DNA from: Siderastrea radians
Lineage: Eukaryota; Cnidaria; Anthozoa; Scleractinia; Rhizangiidae
NCBI GenBank assembly: GCA_964017195.1
Contig: OZ024897.1
Location: forward strand, 35,665,036 to 35,729,035
Direction: 5' to 3'
Length of the DNA stretch: 64,000 bases
The notes under the pieces are model-generated. The model ran no database searches, was not told the DNA's origin, and was given only the letters and a program-made list of their open reading frames with translations. The translations under genes and the position numbers were made by a program. This document shows positions 21,701 to 37,100 of this stretch, piece after piece (position 1 is the stretch's first letter; the number at the start of each line of letters is the position of its first letter).

Positions 21701-22072
21701 CAAGAAGTTCCTTTGCTCTTCCACTGGACTGCACATCATGCAAGGCATTGTGAGCATCCTTGATCATACCATGCCTGAATGCACACAGGCCAAGCTGCAC
21801 CATAGTTCTGTTGTAGAGAATCTGAAAGTAGCAAACAACACAGATGAAATATGACAAATCCCCCTTCTGTGAAATAACTGCATCTCCTTGACCATAGCAA
21901 CCAGTACTGATTTTGATCCACTAGGCTCTATTAATGAATGTACCATGTATTAATTATTTTTTTGAACGTTTAGTAAATTAGGTTTTAATATATTTATCTT
22001 GTAAATGCATTGAGGTGCTCAAAATGCGTATGTAAAAACTGTTATTATTATTATTATTTATTATTTTTATTA

Positions 22073-22109
<37 letters not shown>

Positions 22110-25100
22110 TACCATCAGCCCAATTCCAATGTCGTAGTTTTCAGCCAGCCTTTCTTTCAAAGGGCTACAAGAACATAGGATTGAACTTACTACCTAATGA
22201 AGCAGTGTTAGCATTCAACTTGAAGGCCTTTACATTGACCGCCCTGTCTGTAATACAATATCTACAGGCCCCTGGTCACCTGTACAGGCTTTAGGCAGCA
22301 TCAGTGCAAGCGCTGTTGTTGTTGCAGTGCCAGTGCTATTGTTGTTGTTGCAAGAAGTATGTGCATTGCCAATACAGTAAGCTCCCTTCTCCTCTCCCTC
22401 TTAAAATGTCTCTAAGATACAGTGAGCCATTCCCTGGGGAAGAGCTACAGAAACTGGAGTTAAGAGTACCAACTGAAGTCTTGAAGGAAAACAGCCCTTT
22501 TAAGATGCCATTATAGTACCATTATCTTTGGGTTGTTTCAGAGAATGTCAATACCACCCCCCCCCCCCAACCTGGAAGGTTTCTTGGTTTGAATCCCACA
22601 CCCCTCTGGAAATCCCAGGCTAGCTTCATACATGTACTTTAAAAATTTGGCTTTTAGGATCCCCCTTTCCATCAGGATTTCTGATAACCTTCCTTGACGT
22701 GGGTATGGATATTTTCTGTATCCACACAGTACCCTTTCAGCCTTATACTGATGTGCTATTCTACCTTCAAACTGAGCTGTGTGTTTCTTTACTAAGGCTC
22801 CAGACATGTTAGGATTCTGTGGCCAACTCTCATGAAACCTGCAGCAGCTTGATAACCTGGTAGTCTCAACACAAGACTACTCCAGCATCAGTTGAACTAC
22901 TGCTTTATCTACCACATGTGTAACACTGGACTCAGTAACTAACATACTAAGCTTATGAGAAACACGTGGTTGCTACAGATCAAAGCCCCAGTTAAACAAT
23001 CAAATATTTTCATCCAAGATTGTGTTTGTCACACAAAATGTTCGGTAGCTAAACGGGTAAACACTTGCCCAAACATCGGACAGTGGAATACCTTTTAAAT
23101 GCAAAGTTGAGAGAGGTGGCTAACAGTAAAACATGTTCAGCCAACACCAAGTTGAACGCAAATGTTTGATCTTTTTAGCTGGGGCTTAACCATGTCTCTG
23201 TTCTGACAATCATTGTAACTATGATATTTCATTTCAACATATAACTTCAACAAAGCAGCAACATGCTTACCATGGTACTATTCATAATGCTGTATGCAAG
23301 GTTGTAAGATTATTTTTTAGAGTCTGTGGATAAACTTTCCCCAAGAAAAAACTGTTTAGCAGAAAGACAGCATTTTCCTGCAGTTTTTACTGACCCAGTT
23401 TAATTTAACAAGTTCTGAATTAAGTTACTAATAAAACAAACCTGTGTTGGTATGTCGGAATGTTGAATGGTTTCTTGTAGATGTGACATGAGCATCAAGT
23501 CCCTTGCCTCAAACCATCGGTCATGTAAAGCATGGTGATAAATGTGGCAAAGCATAGCTCTAGTTCGGATACGATCTGACGTATCTCGTGAGTAGATGAA
23601 CTTGCACATTTTATCCACCTTTTCTGATGAGCTTGGACCGTCTTTTTTGCTACCTTCTGAACTTTTCTCTGTCTTTTCACTCTCATCTGAGTCCTTATTG
23701 GTTTCTGTTGTAGAAAATAAAATTCAAGAGAACTAAGTTAACAAATTGCACCTGTTTCAACATAAGCTTAAGTGTAAGTATTGAAGAAAGCTATGTCTCA
23801 AGTTTATCAACCAAAACCCTTAAGAAATGTGAAATCAAATGAAGAGAATAAACCTTGCAGTGGTGTATGCAATTAAAGGAATTGTGATTAAGCCTAAAGA
23901 AAATTCAAGGTTTTGGACAGGATTTAAACCTATGACCTTCACACTGCTAGTGTGGTGCTCTAACTAATTGAGCTACCAAGGCATCAAATGCTGGGATCAG
24001 TCAATTAAGTTGTCCAGGCTTAATTCCAGTTTCTTTAATTGTGCAGCTAACTGCAAGGATTATTTTCTTCATTTGATTTCATTTCCAGAGTTTGCATAAA
24101 TGATTTATCATATATTCACTGTTTTCTCTTCATATACATGGATAAACCAGCTGACCTATCAGCAAAGGTCTTAAGGACGGTGCCTCCTTTTGTTACTGCG
24201 CATACACTCTTTGCATCTTGCGCATCTTCAGGTTTCTTAAGGAATTTGCCCAGTGACACAACAAAAATTATACTTTTCCATGATTTAAGACTGTGAAAAG
24301 AAGCAGTCTTACCAAGGGCTATCACAATCCAAAAAGAAAATTGGAGGTAACCACGCATTTTTCAGCGATAATTGAATTTGGAAAGAAATTGTCATACATT
24401 CTTTGTATTTTAACACTTTTTTAGAATTATGTCTGCTTAATTAGCTCTGAAAAAAGTGGTTACCCACATTTTTCTTTTTGGATTCCAATAACTTTTGCTA
24501 AGATCTACACTTTCCCCATGGTCATAACCGTTGCAAAAAATCATTTGTATTAAGTGACACCATTCTTAAACAGAGAAAGCCATGATTAATCAATTGAAAG
24601 CAACTTGCACAGATTAAAAAATGAAAAGAAAAATGTCACCTAATCCCAAACCTGCCCAATATATAATTATCGAGAAAATTTGCACCACTGCACACTAAGC
24701 TAGTCTGCCACAAAACCAACATACTTAATTTGCACACTTAATTTAAATACATAACTGAAGACTGGGATGATGCACCTACAAATACATTCAGGTTATACAT
24801 GCCATGACCATTTTTTTGTAACAATAAATGTAGTCATATGATCAAATTACAACATAATCAAATATAACAAATCAGCTATACAAACCAGAGTCTTTTCCTT
24901 CTTCGTCAATCAGTTCAGGGTTAACCTTAAAGCAGAATTCAGTAATTAAGTAACTAAGTAACTAAGTAATCGTCTCATTCACTCATTTCAGTTGTGAGAC
25001 ATAACTCTAGTACCTTTTCTTTTCTCAGAGTTAAAAAACTGTGACAAATCATGTAAAACTGAGTGGTAAATTCCTGCTGAAAAGTTTTTTTTTATAATAT

Positions 25101-28100
25101 TAGATGAGTCACAAACAAAGATTCCTGTCCAAACATTGTGAGCCAATAAAAGGAGCAGTTGCTATGCTATGGTGCAACTTCCATTTGAGAGTGTACAGCA
25201 AAGATATTAGGACATAGGACAAAGGACACTTTATTTAAATTATGTGGAAATATATTTAAGCTATACGGCTAGTTGACAGATATCACATGACTAAATATAT
25301 TGGATATTATTACTGTAATGTTTAACCCTTTAAGACCTATGAGTGCCAGTTGGCAAGTAGCTGGCCATAACTTGCTTAATATTCGGTAGCTTTGTAAAAC
25401 TATTTGCTACAAAATTTTTATAAAGATCTGCTTACTGAAAGCGTAAAATTGTGCCTTCCTCTTACATGTAACTACAGTGCATTACAATAGAGAACTTAAG
25501 CACAGATGTCTGTAAGGCAAAAAACAGCAACTGGACATTGCATGTTTGGATCCCTTCACATGGATTTTGATGCCATCATGTCCATAATGGCAAGCCAAGA
25601 GACACCAAAATGAAATCAATTTTCCACAAAGGAAACATTTGTGCCATATGTGGCTCATGAATGTCTGTGTTTAAGTTCACTAAAATACCGTAAACACCGG
25701 CGTATAAACCGCACTCACAGATAAGCCGCACCCCGAGTCTGGAAGTGCAAGATTTGGAAAAAAAAAATTAGCCGCGTCATTTCATTTATTAAGAACTTAA
25801 ATGAACATAACGGCTGGAAGTCCTTTTCACTAGGGATCGGTGATTTAATTTGTAGTCTGGATAAGACTCAAACACGCATTTTAGTCCTTGTAACAAGTAT
25901 CAAAATGGTATGTAAACGTACTTGAACACAAGACCGCTTTCCCCGATGAACTTTTCCCCAGCATTTTTTCAGTTAAAGCTATTCAAGGACTATTCGAGTG
26001 CGAAAATTTCGGCCGTTCGGCCGTTCGGTTGCGTATCTTGGCTTAGTAGCCAGGCATTTGATGAGAGGAGAGAAAACTGGTGACAAGTGTTGTCGCTTCA
26101 TTCATTCGCAAAGTAAATTTTAGCTATTTCTTCAGCTGTTTGTGGCTTCCATCCCCGGCTTCCATCACTGTTCCATGTTTACAAGGATATTTGGAGGCCA
26201 TCCATTGGTGACAACCTTGCCTGTGAAAGGGAGTTCGATAGTTGCTTTGACAAATTTGCCATCAAAGTTGTCAACAACGGAGAAACAGTGGGCTAAGTTC
26301 TCGAAGATAGCGTGGTACCGTTTTGCCTTTATTTTGGTGTTTTGGGGATGATTCATGGAAAATTACTTTTTTTCCAGATGTACTCACAGATAAGCCGCAC
26401 CCCTGATTTTGAGCGAAGTTTTAGGGTAAAAAGGTGTGGCTTATACGCCGGTGTTTACGGTAGGTTTGATAACCCTACAGCTTTTCAACTTTGTCTTATG
26501 AGTATAAATCTTTGTACTAAGAGCTAAATTTAATGGGTACACTTAATGAAAAGTTATGACATGATTAATGTGCATTTCAACTTCCAAGCTGTTGATATTA
26601 TGGGTGCATTCTTTTGGGACTATTCTGGCTATTCTTATTCTGGCTATTCTTATTCCGGTTTAGGAATAACAAAATTTCAATTAATTTCAATTTCAAAAAG
26701 AACTGTCCCTCTGAAACAGGAATACCCATGGCAGAGTTGACCTGAGAACTACTACCATGTCTGTGGCCACGTAGGATTTCCCACCAAAACTTTCCTTAAA
26801 CTTTCCCAAAAGAACGCGTATTCTGGCCTATTCTGTCTGTTCTGAGTAAACCTTATTCCTTTCATTCTGTTCATTCTGCTATCGGGAGCAGAATGAATGG
26901 AATGATATTTCGTTCATTCCGAAAACGGAAGAGCTCCCAAAAGAAGACAAATACAGCGTATTCTGAGTAATCCTATTCCAGAATAGTCCCAAAAGAACCT
27001 GCCCTAGATATGATGTATGTTTGACAGCTTTCATATGGTCAACAGACATGGGCGTATTTGCATTGATTGATTTGCCAAATCATGTCATTCACCTTAGGAA
27101 GTAAAGGGAAAGCTGTTTAGAGGTGCTTTCCTGTGGTGCTGCTTGTAATACTGCACCACATGACGACAATGCCAAAAATGATAATGATGTAGTTATTACA
27201 GTGCACATGTAGCACAATTTATGCAATTATCTAATGGCATAGTTACTATGATAATTATTATGGTAATGAGAACACACATGTTATTCATGTTAACACATGT
27301 TATTCATTTATTTATTTTATTTATCTACTTATTAATTATTTGTTTCTTCATTTACTTATTTTCTTGATTATTTATTTATTTATATTTTTAAATTCTATCT
27401 ACTCAGTATTATATTGTAAATAGTTACGTGTATATATTTATGTATTTTTAATACTTTATAGTTTTAGTACAGAGGGCTACAAGTTTATTAGTATGTATAT
27501 ACTATTATGTGTTTTATCCTCTTTAAATAAAGGCTTTATCTTATCTTATCTTATGTAGCTTGTACTAAGACAACACAAACCTTGTAATAGAGATGTTCAA
27601 TGTGCCGCAAGTAAATTCTGCAGATTTCTGATCTTGACCCATTAATCTCCAGATAACCTTGTAACTTGGTAATGAGGTCGCATACTTTTTCTTCATCCCT
27701 CAATCTAACAGCAAGACAGATTAATGCCAAATGGCAAGAGGTTCAATAACGTTTGACCTAGATCTCAGAGATGCCCTTGGTTGACAGCCTTTTAAGTTTA
27801 AACACATGTCAGAGTGCCACGTGTCCCTTAAGATATATTTAAGGATGCTCATGCAGTTCAGACCCTTTCACCAAAGGCCTTGTAGGCCTAAACCGGCCAA
27901 GAGAAACCATGGTCCTTGCAGGTTTGTCACCTCATCACTTGCAGTGGCAGCAGATGTTTTTTGTAAACAACTGATGCATCAGGCATCATGAACTAGAATG
28001 ATCAGTTAAAAACAAGTTACACACGTGAAAGTGAGAAAAAGTGTTTTGTAGAGTAAAACAGTCACGGCCATTTGCCTGAAATTTTCATATATAGGAAATA

Positions 28101-31100
28101 CATTTTCCATATAATACACTGTGGGCCATTTGCCTGAAATGTTCAAATACAGGGTCTGACTGAAAACTGGTTCCAAATTCATTCAGTTGAACTGGTGCTT
28201 AAGGGAGATGTTCACTTTAAAGTGAAATCAAGTAAATGCTCAAGGAGTTTTTATTTTATCGCCTTCAGTTTATAAGCATCTGATCTTGGAACAGTTTTTA
28301 TTAAGGCTTCAACACTAGACAAATTGTCCAGCTATCAATATTTTGCATTCTTGTACAAAACCAGTGAAAACCAATTGCCATCCAGCCCAAAATCAAAATA
28401 ACTTATGCATATATGTGCAAGTGAAGCAGCACAGAAACTAGGTCTAGTCCAATTTCTTCATTATTTTTCAGTCAAAACAGACTGTGCTGTAGGGTAGTTG
28501 GTAGGATTACTACAAAAAGCTAAAAGAGATATTGCAATCAGAGGAAACCCAAAAATATTGGTTCAGTTTCATTTAAAATTACTCTACCAGTTCTCTGATA
28601 CTCTCATTAACTGCATTTGGCAGCAGATCGCTAGGATGGAAATGGATTGCAACTTGAAAACATTAGGCTTACGTTTTCAAGTTTCTGCTTTGTCTCTTGG
28701 AAAAAATCACCAGAAACTGACCATGGTTAGTTTTCCCTTTGAGAAAATCATTCAATTCCTTTCTCTTTATGTTCCAGGGGCATATTGTGTACAAAAAATT
28801 ATTTGATGTAGTTTTCAGAACATTCTTCACCTAAAAATGTGAAAATCCCCGTGACAGAGCCCCTTTACTACTATATGCAGAAAATACAAGTTGATCAGTC
28901 TACTACCTTGTCACATATTCTGTGGAGTGGCAGTCACAGCCTTGAAGCATCTTGGTGAACTCATCGTCCATACGCTCCACAGTGACCAGAGGACAACCTC
29001 GCACTTTAAGGGGTTGATCCAAATTCTATTTCAATACAAAACAAAGGTCATTCAACAAAACAATCTCTCTGGCTAATAAGTATTAGTGATTTATTCTGGT
29101 ATCTGCAAAATTATGACATCACCCATCTGAAGCATTACTATACAGCACCCCTCCATGGAAGCAGTGGAGGGGGGGGGATTATGCAAGAATTGCAAAACAC
29201 TATAATTATGTAAGATCTTCTCAAGTTTTAGTGGATCAGAAATGTTGAGGTGATCATACCAAGACTTCCCTGGTATGTCGTGAATAATATTGCCAAAAGG
29301 ACTTGATAGCATGAAACAAATTACAAGTCTGAGAAAATGCGTCAACAGCTTTTAAACAGTTTCTAATTAGTGCTTAATATATTGATCTCTAATTCAATCC
29401 TGTACCTTATTTCATACTGGGGATTGCAGTTGTAGCCGCTAAAACGTGGCTAAAAAGTTAGAAATTGTTGTGAGTTTTCTCAGACTTGTAACTACATAAG
29501 AATTGCAAACCACTTTAAGGAGTATTAAATAATGAATCATTTTTAGGAATCTTACTTCAACATTTTCAGATTCTTCTGATATGTTTTCACCAACAGTCAC
29601 TTTGTCTTGATTTTCAATCAGAATATCTATCAGTTCCTCAATCTGCTTCAAACACCTTCAACAAAAGAACAGTTTGTCTTGGTTGCAGTTTGTTTAAGCA
29701 GATCACAACATGATGGCATTTACAATTTATAAATACAATATTAATATAATATAATCCACAGACTTCCACAAAATCTTTAGCATCAACACACAAAATGAGT
29801 GCAACTTTATTACTACTTAATATACAAGACAAAAACATGCCCTTAATAGTTGCAGAGCTGCAAGAAAAAGCCAGATGTTGTACAATGGTAAACTAAAATT
29901 TCCATGAAATCCCAACTTTGGCTGCATTAAAGCCTGGACAATTTTTTTGCAGATGATAAAAATCTGCTTCAAGCATAGGTCATGTTAATTGCACGCCATG
30001 CCGTCATGAGAAGAAAAGTGTAACTTCCTCTCTACTTACTCTTGCCACATCTCCACTTTCATGCATGTTGCCACGTTAGGATTGTAGTCAAAGATGGATG
30101 AAATAATGTTGAAAAGCAGCTTCACTGTCATGCCAGCACCTACAGTAAAACAAACATGATTATCCAGTCCTGTTCAAGGCTAAGTTGTTTCTGAATGGCA
30201 ATGACATCAATCCCACATTGCTACCATACGAATATGACCTCCAGTGAACATAAAATAGTGGCTGTATTGATACAGTTTTCAGATAAGAAATCACTACATA
30301 TTAAGGTGTTCTTTGGGCCAAGAAAAAGGTAGTCACATGAATAAGGTGTTTGTAAGGCAGGGCTGCACTGTACCAAAAAAGAGAGTGATGAGTGGAAGGA
30401 AGGAAGGAAGGAAGGAAGGAAGGAAGGTCGGATGGAAGAACGGCCGGATGGACGGACGGACGGACGGAAGGAAGGAAGGAAGGAAGGAAGGAAAGGAAAG
30501 GAAGGAAGGAACAAGATGGAAGGAACGAGAGCGAAGGAACAAGAGGGAAGGAAGGAACAAGAATGAATTAATGAATGAGTGCGTAAAAAAGTGAGTGAGT
30601 GAGTGAGTGAGTGAGCGAGCGAGCGAGCGAGCGAGCGAGCGAGTGAGTGAGTGAGTGAATGAATGAATGAATGAATGAATGAATGAACGGATGGACAGAC
30701 GGAAGGAAGGAAGGAACGAGAGGGAAGGAACAAGAATGAATGAATAAATGAATGAGTGGATGGATGGACAGACAGGCGGATGGAGGGACGGACAAACAGA
30801 TGGATGGTTGGATGAATTTCAATTTTCTCACTTCAGGGAAAACTGAATGTTCAACTTACCCAACTTAGCATTGTCTGAAATAACTCTCAGCTGCTTTAGG
30901 AACTCAATCTGCTCAGTGCGATCCGTGCCCTGTACAATAAAGAATATGATCACCGTTATTCTTTCTGCCCTTCATGTATGTTAAGTAGCAAGTGCAGGGC
31001 TGTGAGATCACTTCCACCTTTTTTGCCTAGAATAGTCGTTAGATGCTCAAATAACAACAGGTCTGAAATGAAAACTGACCTTCTTGCCCCTGGCAGAGAG

Positions 31101-34100
31101 GATCTCGTGAAGTTTCTTTAACACAACTTGATGAGTGATTTCTGTGTCTTTTGGGAAGAGTTGCTTGGCTTTGTCCTGGAGTATTATAAAATGTAAGAAC
31201 AACTTCAACATATGAAAACTAAATTACATCATTATGTTCTACCGGCATTTGGCTTAGGCTAGTTCACATAGGTTGACTCTGTGGGCAGGGACTGGATTTC
31301 GAATCACTGACCTTCAGATCTGAAGACCAACATCCTAACCACTACACCACAGCACTCCCACCATGCATTCAATTTTTCCCAAGAATTTTATCTTCTTTTC
31401 CTTTCCTTTTAGGTAATGTGTCAAAAATGACATGTACACATTTTACCATCCCAGAAGTACATACCGCAGCTGACAAATAAGAGCCCTTGACTTCCGTCCA
31501 TCCACCGCCATCATCTTCACCTTCCTTGGCTTTTGATTTGGTTGTCTTTTTCTCTTTGATTTTCTTCTTTTGTTTTGCCTTGTCATCTGCACCTTTGTCT
31601 CTATGTAAAAGAGTGCAAAAAAACAAGATACCGAGTTATATTAAAACATTTTTATAAACATTTCGATAGCCCAAAACACCACGTCAACAGGAGCATTTTG
31701 TTTTCATATCTGTGGCTGCTAAGTACAGGTAATGGTCAGGTACAATTTTTTTTACATGCTCTTTTATTTGCCCTTTGAAACTTTTGTTTGCCTGAAATGA
31801 CTGTTTTGCTCTTTCATCATCAACACCCCCCATCCACATTGTCCCAGCTGAAACACAGATTTAAGTTAAATCATTTAAATGTGGTCCTACCTTTTGAGAC
31901 TAAGGATGAAATCCTGAAGAAAAAGCTATTGAACAGTACTTTCCTGTAACACTGTTTATTACGCTGTTCAAGGTGGTTCAAACATTCGGGTCTGTGGATG
32001 AAATCCTTCAGTATGGCCATTCAAATGAAAACAGCTACTCAGCAGTACTTTCCTGTGCATGTGGTATTTATTAATTATGCTGTACATGCTGGTTCTAACT
32101 TTTGAGTCTGTCAATAAAATCCTTCACTGTGACCTTTTAAATGAAAGCTAATGACCAGTTTTTTCCTGCAATTCTGTGTTCTTCAGTTTTTTTCCACATT
32201 TTTTGACAAGTATCCTTTGGAAAAAAAGATTTAACATATGCCCAAATTAGGCCGAGACCTCAAATTCAATCAGACAGTCTCAAATATGTAGTAAACCCTT
32301 TCAAATAGCAGATGTTACATGTACTTGGAAACCTTTGCTGGTACTATTACAAGTAACTGAAGCTTTTAAAAACAATTATTTTGTCATAAAGAAGTTAGCA
32401 AATGCAACAAACAGTGGTACTGTCAGCAGTAACAGGGTGGTTCCTGCTTGAAGAGTAGCCATGGATACCTCCCTTCTGTGCTTGGACTGCATCAAGCTCC
32501 CCGCAGCACCAGTTCCAAAACTCATCAATAGGCGATAAGTTTAACTGTAAACTGTAGCCATTTTACAATGCTTTAAAGCATACCGGTAATAGGAGTAGAA
32601 GGCAGGAAGGGCAAGGTAGTCTAATCTGAAGTACATGTAAGCAGTGGCAGAATTGCTGGCTCCCAGCACATTTGTTGTAATGATTGTATGAAACAAAACA
32701 CTGGAGTCAAGAAAAGTACTCTTGGTGCTATAAAGAATGTTTCATTGTTTCTGTTGCATACTAACTTCCCCCCTGAAAGGCAAGGTAGTGCTCTCACAGG
32801 GTCTACATGTATGCTGCAGCCTAAGCTTCTACTGGTTTAATGGATTAGGGAATTTCAACAAAACCAGTCTCCTCTCAGGGCATTAATAGAGAATTTTCTC
32901 CATCATCCATCCCATGGCCAAGGGGAATGGGCAATTGCTGGTTTTTCTGTGATGTCATCAAAATTCTAAAACGTAAACTAAGGCAGGGGAGCAAGATGAC
33001 GCAGTGCTGAGAGCACTCGCCTTCCACCAATGTGGCCCGAGTTCGATTCCCGGTCGCGGTGTCATGTGGGTTGAGTTTGTTGTTGGTTCTTGTCCTTGCT
33101 CCGAGGGATTTTCTCCAGGCGCTCCGGTTTTCCTCCCTCCATAAAAACCAACATTTCCAAATTGTAGTTGATCTGGACGTCAAGTGTTTACACATGAGCC
33201 CCTGGCTCGGGAGATTAGGCAACTACTCCCTCACTATGACGTTAAATTTGATTTACGATTTACGAGGCAACAACAAAGCTGCTCTTTTATTATAGAGAAC
33301 TTACATTAGTGAGATAAATCTTCACGCGAAGTTTCATGTCGATACATTACTTCATTTTACAAACAAAGCACTTTGAAATTTGATCCAATTCGTGGTAGCT
33401 TATAACACAAGAATTCTCAAAATGTCACAAAACGGCTATTTTTACTTTACTTTTCAATTTTCAAGTATCATAAAAACGCAAAAATGTCATCCCCATAAGT
33501 GTGAAGAGAAACGAGGAATGTTGCATCATTTCTTGTACTGACTTTGATGGCTGCCATATTGGTGCCCCAAAGAGGGACACCAACAGGGCAGATGCATTCA
33601 GGGTCTTAAATTTTTCCAAAAAATTATTTTCCCAGAAATCTTTGATCTGAAGAGTACTATAGACCTAGAAATCGTTGTCGCTGTTTGTTTTTACCCTTTG
33701 TTTCTGAATGTTGCTCGTGCAAGCAAACTTGTTTTATCATAATGATAACAACCAAGTATACTGGAAATGAGAAAAAATGGTCAAACAGACTTACTTCTTG
33801 AAGAACATGCTGTGATGAACAAGCTGGCCTCCCTCCCCACCAATATCACTGTCACTTGAAGATGACTCATCCTCACTGCTGTCCCAATCAATACTATCAT
33901 CATCGTCATCCTCGTCTTCATTTGTAGCCTAAACAAAGAACAAATTATCACACTGCCGCAAGTTTATTTAAAAATTATTTATTCTCTGTAGATATCAACT
34001 CCACATCATGTGAAACTGGATCTAGTAGTTTAACAGGCAAAATGGACCTACCATTTCCAAAGAACTCTACTTTAAATTTGGCATTTTGGCATTTTGGTAT

Positions 34101-37100
34101 TTTTATTTTACTACAGTTTTGACCCAAAGCATAGAAACAACATGACAAGGCCACTTCAACACCTGCATTACTAACAAACGGGTTGGGTGCCTGGCCCCGT
34201 CTGCATAAAGCACCCGCATCCTAAGTAGAGCAGTGAGGTCTCATGCAACCTTTCAGTTGCTCCCTGCTTATCAGGGGATTTTCTTGTGCACTTTACTTGA
34301 GTGCTCACTGGGCTGCAGAAGGCCAAATAACAACCACAATTAACACAAATGGAGCATGGGCAGATCCCTGAAACACATGAAATGGTGGCATAAAACCTCC
34401 ACGAAGCTAATCACTGTTTTATGCAACCAAACCCTAGTTATTTATCTGGGGCTTCCACGTGAGGCAGCCAACCCCTGTACTTAAATCAACTCTTAATAAA
34501 ACAAGCTTTACTGGTTTTCAGAATTTCTTGCAAGTGGCTTTCACCAGAGCTGCAACAAATGGAAATTACCAATGGCCACTGGATGATTGTCAAACCATGA
34601 AGTTGTCCATGTCTGAAGAAATCCTAACTACAATCAGACATAATCTCCGGACAACTGCTTGAATACCAATGACTATGGCTCTGTAAATCAGCAAAACTCT
34701 TCCTTGAGTAGAATGTTTTGTCTCTCAGCCAGACAGGAGCTTTCAAATTATTTGCAGTCTCTCCTTCTATGACCCCAAAGTGTGATCAAATTTAAATTTA
34801 GAAAACAATTTTAGTGTTCACCTCAGCTGCCTTGGCAGGTTTGCTCTTATCTGCTGAAATTTTCTTTCTGGCCAAGTCATCAGCTCCACCGAAACCCCCA
34901 ACATCATCATCATCATCATCTGAAGCTGTGACACAGTAAATACATATTCACCAAAAATACTGAATTGTCTGTCACGTTGAAAAGTCAGTGGGTGAAATAC
35001 TAAAATGTCACTATTCAAACGAAAGTTACTTAGCCATACTTTCTTGTAGTGCTGTTTATTATTCTGTACAAAAATTGTGCTTATTTTTTGAGTCAGTGGT
35101 TAAAATCAAAGCGACTGACCATTTAATTAAAAACTGCTGTTAGTTGTACTGTTCAGTGGCACTGTTTTGGTTTTGCATTTTCTTGGAAATGCATCTTAAT
35201 AGATCATACCTGAATCTTCTTGGCCTGACTCCCCAGACTCTACAGGGTTCTGTTGAAGCAATAAAAAGCTGTTTCAGTGGACCCCCACTGACAATCCCAG
35301 ATAATCTTGCACACTGAACCCGGTGGGGTATACTCACTATTTTCCCCTCATTTGGTATTGCATATCTTAAACAGTTTTCAATAATATTGGATCCACTACT
35401 TCCTCTAGTAAAAAAGTCTGACTTCATGTGCATCCTGGATTAAAACTTGATCTTGAACTAGTCATTATATACTGTGGAGGGATGGGGGCAACTCCCCAAT
35501 GAGGATTTCCTCTGAATTCTTTCAAGAGTAATTTTGTAAGCCCTTGCCATTTTCAGGGGGACTGTTTGCTTATCCGGGAGACACACTTTGGTACAGTTTG
35601 GTGAGAACCAGTTACGGTTAAGATACATGACATTTATAGTTGCATTGTGTTGGGAAATGATTTGTGAACAAAAATGCCAAGCCATGTTTTTCACCTTCTA
35701 CTGATCAACAACAATAACAATAATAATACTTCTGTCAGAAAAGGTCTGGTATGAAAAAAATTATTTTCTGCACTCTTTGAAAAATTTGATTTTGGAGTAA
35801 AATCCCAATAGGTACCATTCTGGATGACGTCACAGGTACACAGCAGCAAAATAAGCAACAATATTAATTTTACTTTGTAGAGCACAGCAACGGCTCTCTG
35901 TTCAAGGTAAAATCTTTTAAAAATATTGCAACACTGCAAAAACTTAAGTAGGGTTCTAACTACACCCCCTGTAACATAATGGAGGTAAGAGTTTGTTTGT
36001 TGGTCCAGGGTGAATTGAAGTTGTTTGCCAATATGTTTACAGAACAATCTTAGTTTGCCCACCAGAAAAGAACATGAAATTTGACACCACTTTTGTTTTA
36101 AACAATTTCCTCTTTCCCTTGAGAGTCTATGAAAGCAATGTTCTACACTATGTTTGTTGGGGTAAACAACTGTTGGATCTTAAACTAATCAAGGACAAAG
36201 ACGTAAAGTATTTAAAACTCACCTCTCTGTATTTTAATATTTCATCTTCAAAATCTTTATTGTACTTTCTCAACTTCTGTCTCAGTGTAGCCAAAGCCTA
36301 TAAGATAAAAGAAAAAGAATGTCATGCATATCTTAATGAGTTTGCTGTACCTTCACTCAGTTCATTCAACCTCACAAAATACATGGCAGTAAATACTGTA
36401 TAGAGAACCTACCGAAGATAATTTTTAATTGAACCCAAGTCAGAATTTAAGACTCAGTTGTATTCATATCTGTAGGCTTAACAGACTGAAAAAGGCGGGG
36501 GTAACAATGATCCCAGGGTTTTCCAGTTTTTTGTAGCATGAAGTGCCTAGAGAAAAATTTTCCCCTGGATGGTTTATTGCAGGGTTAAACATCTTAGCAC
36601 GGTTTAAGTTGGTAAAGCATGATCATCCAGGTGAGTGTAGTCCGGAGTAGGACTGTTTGTGGTGACATTGACGTAATATATCAAACAAGAGAAAGAATGT
36701 TTCATCAGGATATCCAAACACCGAGAAGTGGGTTGAAAAAACAAGGTGCAGCCAAGCTTTTTTAACCGACTTCGAGGTGTTTGGATACGTGATGAAACAC
36801 TCTTTCGAGTTTTTGATATGGATTCTCAAACGATTCATAATTCTTGGAGAAATTCAAAGCAGAAGTTCGCAAAACTTTATGCTAATTAAGATCCGGTATC
36901 CAAACCACCGTCACGGTAGCGATTTCCTTTGTTTTCTCTTTTTGAATTATTAATGAGTTTGAGAATGATGTTTCAACAACTTGACTCTGATGATGACGTC
37001 TGCTCAGGTTTTCAAAAACGTCACCACAAACAGTCCTTCTCAGGACTACACTCACCTTGACGATTATATTTACCAACTTATGATACGACTCCTGGGTACA

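Noticed and set aside
23925..24005. Functional tRNA gene
   Set aside because: Box A and box B are visible but the acceptor and anticodon stems do not pair well, so it is kept only as a SINE-like relic.
30221..30831. Frames with L-P-S-F, H-S-L-T or K-E-G-R repeats
   Set aside because: By-products of the compound tetranucleotide array in an eif3c intron.
32875..33295. Frames on both strands at the SINE
   Set aside because: They follow the non-coding body of a tRNA-headed SINE.
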